In this document: positions 60,002-64,000 of the stretch, piece by piece | Layout: each line of letters starts with the position of its first letter | Position numbering within the stretch: the stretch's first letter is position 1 | From: Chitinophaga chungangae | GTDB taxonomy: Bacteria > Bacteroidota > Bacteroidia > Chitinophagales > Chitinophagaceae | Reading direction: 5' to 3' | NCBI RefSeq assembly: GCF_017742215.1 | Contig: NZ_JAGHKP010000001.1 | Coordinates: forward strand, 1,736,001-1,800,000 | Length of the DNA: 64,000 nt | Made by a program: the position numbers and the translations under genes | The notes under the pieces: generated by a model | The model's input: only the letters and a program-made list of their open reading frames with translations | Told to the model about the DNA's origin: nothing | Databases searched by the model: none

Positions 60002-60037
60002 AGCGCAAAGCGCTGGCACGAAATACCCCCTTTCGTG
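60002..60037. promoter_or_regulatory. Two inverted repeats upstream of the GlxA-type gene
   Basis: AGCGC-AAA-GCGCT (60002-60014) and CACGAAA-7-TTTCGTG (60017-60023 with 60031-60037) lie next to each other, 31 and 46 bases before the GlxA-type start on the minus strand. They are plausible operators for that regulator. The remaining divergent gap to 60339 (368 bases in all) holds no supportable gene; a 12-base palindrome AATATGCATATT is at 60250-60261, before the permease gene. Confidence 0.45.
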
Positions 60038-60339
60038 GCACATCCCCCCAGCAGAAGACCGCCTGAAAACCCGCTCCCATAGGCCTTTTTGCATCTATTT
60101 TTTACCTTGTTTTCCCGCCACCGCGGCGTATTTCGGGCCATGCGCCGGTACCGGGAGAGGGGGGAATTACGCCAACGAGTTGGTGCGCGCGGGCGCTTTG
60201 CTGCAAACGGACAGGCCATGTATTAAAAACGGACATCCGGTTAGTTTTCAATATGCATATTTGTTTTATTTTCAATAAGGTATTTGTTGGTATAGCAATT
60301 GGGGTGCATCCGCCAGCATAACAACCAAAAAATTATCCC

Positions 60340-62688
60340 ATGCTGAAAAGCAACCTGATCGTGGCCTGGCGCAGCCTTTTGCGCAACCGGACATCTTCCC
60401 TCGTGAATATCACCGGCCTTGCGCTGGGTCTTGCCGTTGGCATTCTGATCCTGCTGTATACCGGCTACGAAACCAGTTTCGACCGTTTTCACGCGGACTA
60501 CCGCAATATCCATCAGCTGCTGCGGAACCGGGTGCAGGGCGGCGAGATCATGACCTCCGAATCGGTGCCCGGCCCGCTGGCCGCAGCGGTGAAGGAGCAA
60601 TTAACGGAAGTGAAATACGCGTCAAGGGTTACCTTCTCTTCGGAGCAGATCGTGACAGCCGGAAATAAAAGTACGTACGAACGGGGCATCTACGCCGATC
60701 CGGATTTTTTCCGCATGATGACCTTCCCCGCCCTTTCCGGCGACCCGGCGGCATCATTGAACGGCCCCGCAACAGCGGTGATCACCGAAAGAACGGCCAT
60801 CCGGCTGTTTGGCACGGCAGACGCAACAGGCAAGGTTTTTACGCATAACAGCCAGCGCGCTTACAAGGTCGGCGCCGTGATCCGCGATATTCCTTCCAAC
60901 AGTTCGTTCCAGTTCGACATGGTGCTGCCCATGATCGTATTCGAGCAGGATAACAAAGATTGGATACGCGAATGGAACAACAACAGGATCGAGACCTGGG
61001 TGGCTTTTCAGCCGGGCGCCGATAAAACCGGAGTGCAATCCCGGCTCAAACATTTCGCGCCGGCGTTGGAAGCGGGCAGTACCGCGGAATTTTTTGCTTT
61101 CCCGATGAAAGACAAACGCCTTTACGCCGAGTTCAGGAACGGGAAGCCGGTTGGCGGGTTGATCTATGCGCTCATTATGCTGGGCGTGATCGGCGTGTTC
61201 GTGATGCTGATCGCCTGCGTTAATTTTATGAACCTCGCTACCGCGCAATCGGAAAAACGCGCGAAAGAAGTAGGAGTGCGGAAAACGATGGGCGCGTCGC
61301 GCGGGCGCATTGCCGCGCAATTCCTGTCCGAAGCCATGCTGATGGCCTTTATCGCGCTGCTGCTGGGCGCGCTGATCGCTAAACTGGCGCTGCCGGGGTT
61401 TAACCGGTTCATGCAAAAAAACGTGACGTTCAGTTTCGACAACTGGAAGATCCTGGCCGTTATGCTCGCGCTGGGACTGTTTACCGGCCTGGTGGCCGGC
61501 AGTTATCCCGCATTGTTCCTCAGCCGTTTTCAGCCCGTAAAAGTGCTGAAAGGCATTGGCAGCGATAAAAAAGGCGGTTCCTGGTTGCGGAAAGGACTGG
61601 TCACTTTCCAGTTCCTCGTCGCGATCTTCCTCATCATCGGCACCGTCGTTACCGTCCTGCAGATCGGGCATATGCAGCAGCGGCCGATGGGGTACGATGC
61701 GGAAAACCTGTTGATGATATCCGCCAAAGGCGAGCTGGCCGAACATTTCGATATCGTGCGGCAAGACCTGCTGAACGTGCCGGGGGTGGTGTCTGTATCG
61801 GGCGGTACCGACAACCTGCTGCATTTCAGCAGTAATACCACGGGCATTCAATGGCCGGGGAAAACCGCGGAGCAGGACTTCGGCGTTACCGTTACCAGCG
61901 TGCAATACGATTGGGTGAAAACCGCGGGGCTTTCGCTGGTGGCCGGCCGTGACTTCAGCGCTTCTTTCGGCGGTGATTCGCTGAGCTGCATGTTAAACGA
62001 AAGCGCAGTGCGCAAAATGGGGCTGAAAGAGCCGCTGATCGGCACCAGGCTCGGCGAACATACGCTGGTGGGCGTTGTGAAGGATTTTGTGTACAACAAT
62101 CCTTCCGGGCTTCCCGGCCCCATGATCATTTTTCACAGCAAAGGCAGCATGGCCAACATATTCATACGTATGAAAGACGGCGGCGAATGGAAACAGGGCC
62201 TTGCGCGCATCGAAACCGCGGTGAAAAAAAGCCACCCGGCATATCCTTTCGAGGTGAGATTTGTGAAAGAAGACTACCAGCGGAAGTTTGAAGGTTTCAG
62301 GATGATGGGCCGGCTTGCGATGGTGTTCGGCGGCATGGCGATTTTTATCGCCTGCATGGGCCTGTTTGCATTAAGCATGTTCGTGGTGGAAAGGCGCACC
62401 CGCGAGATCGGCATCCGCAAAGTGATGGGCGCCAGCGAAACCCGCATCTGGGCGATGCTTTCGGTTGATTTTATGAAACCGGTGCTGGCTGCGTTCGTAT
62501 TGGCAGTACCGCTGGCTGCATGGGCCATGAAGCTGGGGCTGCAGCAAATGGAATACCGCATCACGCTCAGCTGGTGGATCTTTGCGCTGGCGGGCGCGCT
62601 GTGTTTTATCGTTGCGCTGGGCACCGTTAGCTGGCAGGGCCTGAAAGCCGCTTTCAGCAATCCTGTCCGTTCCCTGAAAAGCGAATAA
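60340..62688 (+). CDS. FtsX/MacB-like ABC transporter permease
   Basis: The 782-residue membrane protein has two FtsX cores with a periplasmic MacB-like domain after the first helix. The start SNLIVAWRSLLRNRTSSLVN is typical, followed by ITGLALGLAVGILILLYTGY. The first core has RAKEVGVRKTMGASRGRIAA and the second RRTREIGIRKVMGASETRIW, the coupling helices that contact the ATPase. Bacteroidota carry many such unit permeases, often with a separate ATP-binding gene. None is present next to this gene, so the partner must be elsewhere. The transported substrate is unknown. Confidence 0.92.
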   Translation: MLKSNLIVAWRSLLRNRTSSLVNITGLALGLAVGILILLYTGYETSFDRFHADYRNIHQLLRNRVQGGEIMTSESVPGPLAAAVKEQLTEVKYASRVTFSSEQIVTAGNKSTYERGIYADPDFFRMMTFPALSGDPAASLNGPATAVITERTAIRLFGTADATGKVFTHNSQRAYKVGAVIRDIPSNSSFQFDMVLPMIVFEQDNKDWIREWNNNRIETWVAFQPGADKTGVQSRLKHFAPALEAGSTAEFFAFPMKDKRLYAEFRNGKPVGGLIYALIMLGVIGVFVMLIACVNFMNLATAQSEKRAKEVGVRKTMGASRGRIAAQFLSEAMLMAFIALLLGALIAKLALPGFNRFMQKNVTFSFDNWKILAVMLALGLFTGLVAGSYPALFLSRFQPVKVLKGIGSDKKGGSWLRKGLVTFQFLVAIFLIIGTVVTVLQIGHMQQRPMGYDAENLLMISAKGELAEHFDIVRQDLLNVPGVVSVSGGTDNLLHFSSNTTGIQWPGKTAEQDFGVTVTSVQYDWVKTAGLSLVAGRDFSASFGGDSLSCMLNESAVRKMGLKEPLIGTRLGEHTLVGVVKDFVYNNPSGLPGPMIIFHSKGSMANIFIRMKDGGEWKQGLARIETAVKKSHPAYPFEVRFVKEDYQRKFEGFRMMGRLAMVFGGMAIFIACMGLFALSMFVVERRTREIGIRKVMGASETRIWAMLSVDFMKPVLAAFVLAVPLAAWAMKLGLQQMEYRITLSWWIFALAGALCFIVALGTVSWQGLKAAFSNPVRSLKSE

Positions 62689-62777
62689 ATAAAATATTAA
62701 AACCGTTTTCGCGCTGCTGACATAAGGCTGTCAAACCCCGTCGTTTACTTTGTAACAACAAAACAAAACGACATCAT

Positions 62778-63284
62778 ATGGCAAACACGACCGTTACTTT
62801 TGCGATCCCCGTGATCGATGCGAACGCGATACTGGAACACTGGCAGGGCCACCGCAGGCTCACCCGGAAGGTGATCGGCGCTTTCCCCGAAAACGAGCTT
62901 TTTAACCATTCCGTCGGCGGCATGCGCCCGTTTTCCGAAATGGTCCTCGAAATGCTGCGGCTTGCTTACGGCGGCATTCACGGCGTGGTAGACGGCAGCT
63001 GGAACAAAGCCGAACGGTTCAACGACGGTGCTATCAATACCAAAGCAGCGCTGCTGAAAGCCTGGGACGAAGTGACCGAAGCGCTCGATACTTTTTTCCC
63101 GCAGATCACACCGGAACGATTCCAGGAAACGATGCATGCGTTCGATAATAAAGATTGGTGGGCAGGGCCTGCGTATGGCATCATCCAGTATTTTGTAGAC
63201 AACGAGATCCACCACCGCGGGCAGGGCTACGTGTACCTGCGCTCGCTGGGCATTACACCGCCGGGTTTCTGGGAACGCTGGTAA
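62778..63284 (+). CDS. DinB-fold protein
   Basis: The 168-residue protein has the four-helix outline of the DinB/YfiT group: AILEHWQGHRRLTRKVIGAF, then FSEMVLEMLRLAYGGIHGVV, EVTEALDTFFPQITPERFQE and NEIHHRGQGYVYLRSLGI, where the HxxxG/HH pair may bind metal. These proteins have thiol- or metal-dependent roles that are mostly unknown. It follows the permease gene by 89 bases and is ended by a strong terminator. Confidence 0.88.
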   Translation: MANTTVTFAIPVIDANAILEHWQGHRRLTRKVIGAFPENELFNHSVGGMRPFSEMVLEMLRLAYGGIHGVVDGSWNKAERFNDGAINTKAALLKAWDEVTEALDTFFPQITPERFQETMHAFDNKDWWAGPAYGIIQYFVDNEIHHRGQGYVYLRSLGITPPGFWERW

Positions 63285-63299
63285 CAGGAAGATATTTGG

Positions 63300-63326
63300 A
63301 AACCCCGGCGATCGCCGGGGTTTCTT
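63300..63326. terminator. Bidirectional terminator between DinB-fold gene and lipoprotein gene
   Basis: AAACCCCGGCGATCGCCGGGGTTT (24 bases, 63300-63323) is a perfect self-complementary hairpin with AAA/TTT ends, placed between two convergent genes. It can end both transcripts. Confidence 0.85.
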
Positions 63327-63327
63327 G

Positions 63328-63990
63328 TTATGGATTAAACGGAAGATCGGCGGTGTTGGGGATCGTGATGTCCACCGTCAGCGTGTCCTGCACCGGGTCG
63401 GGCGGCCTGAGATAGTCGAAATAATTTCTGTGCCGGCCTGCAACGGGGTCCAGCACCCAAACATGCACCATGGTAACGGAGGGCGGCTGATACCAGGTGA
63501 ACAGCGCGGTGTCTACCCTGCGGCCTGCAATGGAATCGCGGAGGAAACCGCTGGTCAGTACCAGCGTATCGTAAGGGTTTTGCTGTACTTTCAGGTTCAG
63601 CCGCAGCACTTTCGACGTTCTCGCGGTAAGCTCCACCACATTGTATTTCCGGGTTTTCAGGCTGGCTTCGGAGCCGTTGTAGAAACGCGGGTCGCTGTTA
63701 AACATCGTGCTGGCCTTGAAAGATTTGCTTTCCCCGTCAGACGCGAAACGGATGCTGAAGCGGCCGTTGGCGTCCGTTGTGTCTTTAGCCGGCAGTAAAT
63801 GCCACCGCTGCCCATAAAAATTAGGGCCGCCTTCGCCGAGTATCCATACCGGAACGCCTTGCAGCGGCAGGCCGGTTTCGATGTCTTTCACAACACCGTC
63901 TACCTGCGTTACAACATGTGCCGGCACATCTTTTTTACAGGATGAAAAAAGTACGGCAGCGGAAAAAAGGAATAAGTAAAAACGGGACAT
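63328..63990 (-). CDS. Lipoprotein with carboxypeptidase-regulatory-like domain
   Basis: The product from ATG 63990 is 220 residues (63996 is an alternative). The lipoprotein signal ends VLFSSCKKDVPAH. A beta-sandwich of the CarboxypepD_reg type follows (VDGVVKDIETGLPLQGVPVWIL, then DTTDANGRFSIRFASDGESK), which occurs in surface and periplasmic proteins of this phylum. The rest (LRLNLKVQQNPYDTLVLTSG and later TMVHVWVLDP) is beta-rich with no family recognised. It ends close to the window edge. Confidence 0.78.
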   Translation of the reverse strand: MSRFYLFLFSAAVLFSSCKKDVPAHVVTQVDGVVKDIETGLPLQGVPVWILGEGGPNFYGQRWHLLPAKDTTDANGRFSIRFASDGESKSFKASTMFNSDPRFYNGSEASLKTRKYNVVELTARTSKVLRLNLKVQQNPYDTLVLTSGFLRDSIAGRRVDTALFTWYQPPSVTMVHVWVLDPVAGRHRNYFDYLRPPDPVQDTLTVDITIPNTADLPFNP

Positions 63991-64000
63991 AAACATATCA

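Noticed and set aside
1..64000. tRNA, rRNA, insertion sequence, integrase or prophage structural genes
   Set aside because: No cloverleaf, rRNA-like stretch, transposase or phage structural protein could be seen on either strand. Only the two phage-like small proteins and the UmuD-like gene hint at mobile DNA.

Overview
The window is chromosomal DNA from a member of the Bacteroidota, most likely a Chitinophaga-like bacterium of the Chitinophagaceae. This is inferred from the SusC/SusD pair, an UpxY/NusG-type antiterminator in the exopolysaccharide locus, families such as DUF3472 and YwbE, promoters of the TTTG / TAnnTTTG type, and weak or absent Shine-Dalgarno sequences before most genes. There is no integrated phage, insertion sequence, CRISPR array, rRNA or tRNA that I can support.

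Layout. 1-8.1 kb: the end of a VOC-fold gene, a Tat-exported Gfo/Idh/MocA oxidoreductase, a SusD/SusC outer-membrane uptake pair, and a LacI-type regulator transcribed away from susC with an operator-like palindrome between them. 8.1-19.9 kb: housekeeping and accessory genes (EcsC-like protein, topoisomerase III, acetyltransferase, DsbA-like protein, manganese catalase, DUF3472 protein, SulP transporter, AlkB-like dioxygenase, M23 lipoprotein, metallo-beta-lactamase-fold hydrolase). A decayed L,D-transpeptidase gene lies at 8.1-8.4 kb, and degenerate copies of the M23 gene tail lie at 18.8-19.0 kb.

19.9-39.4 kb is one long minus-strand exopolysaccharide operon. In transcription order it holds a Wza-like export lipoprotein, a Wzc-like tyrosine autokinase, an UpxY antiterminator, ManC, a 60-bp tandem repeat, Fcl, Gmd, a flippase, a glycosyltransferase, a Wzy/WaaL-like membrane protein, an acetyltransferase, three glycosyltransferases, a WcaF-like acetyltransferase, a WcaI-like glycosyltransferase, the initiating sugar-phosphate transferase, a PHP-type tyrosine phosphatase, and a histidine-kinase-like protein with a degenerate ATPase half. 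ManC, Gmd and Fcl make GDP-L-fucose, so the polymer probably contains fucose and resembles colanic acid in its building blocks. A LuxR-type response regulator, a soluble histidine kinase, a stand-alone receiver and a Wzi-like outer-membrane protein lie just upstream (39.5-43.4 kb), so regulation and surface attachment of the polymer are probably encoded together.

43.6-64 kb is mixed: an outer-membrane beta-barrel-like protein, proBA, a UmuD-like autoprotease without UmuC, a secreted GH2 glycosidase with a LacI/cre-type operator over its promoter, an AraC regulator, small conserved proteins (DUF779, YwbE, DUF3185-like), a UvrA-like ATPase lacking the UvrB-binding region, an ArsR/SRPBCC pair, an adenylate-kinase-like enzyme, an HD phosphohydrolase, a GlxA-type regulator, an FtsX/MacB-like permease, a DinB-fold protein and a lipoprotein.

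The most unusual feature is the 60-bp repeat between manC and fcl. Each unit copies the fcl translation-start region and adds a 13-codon open frame, giving three upstream mini-ORFs whose start codons, and that of fcl itself, can be sequestered in alternative hairpins.
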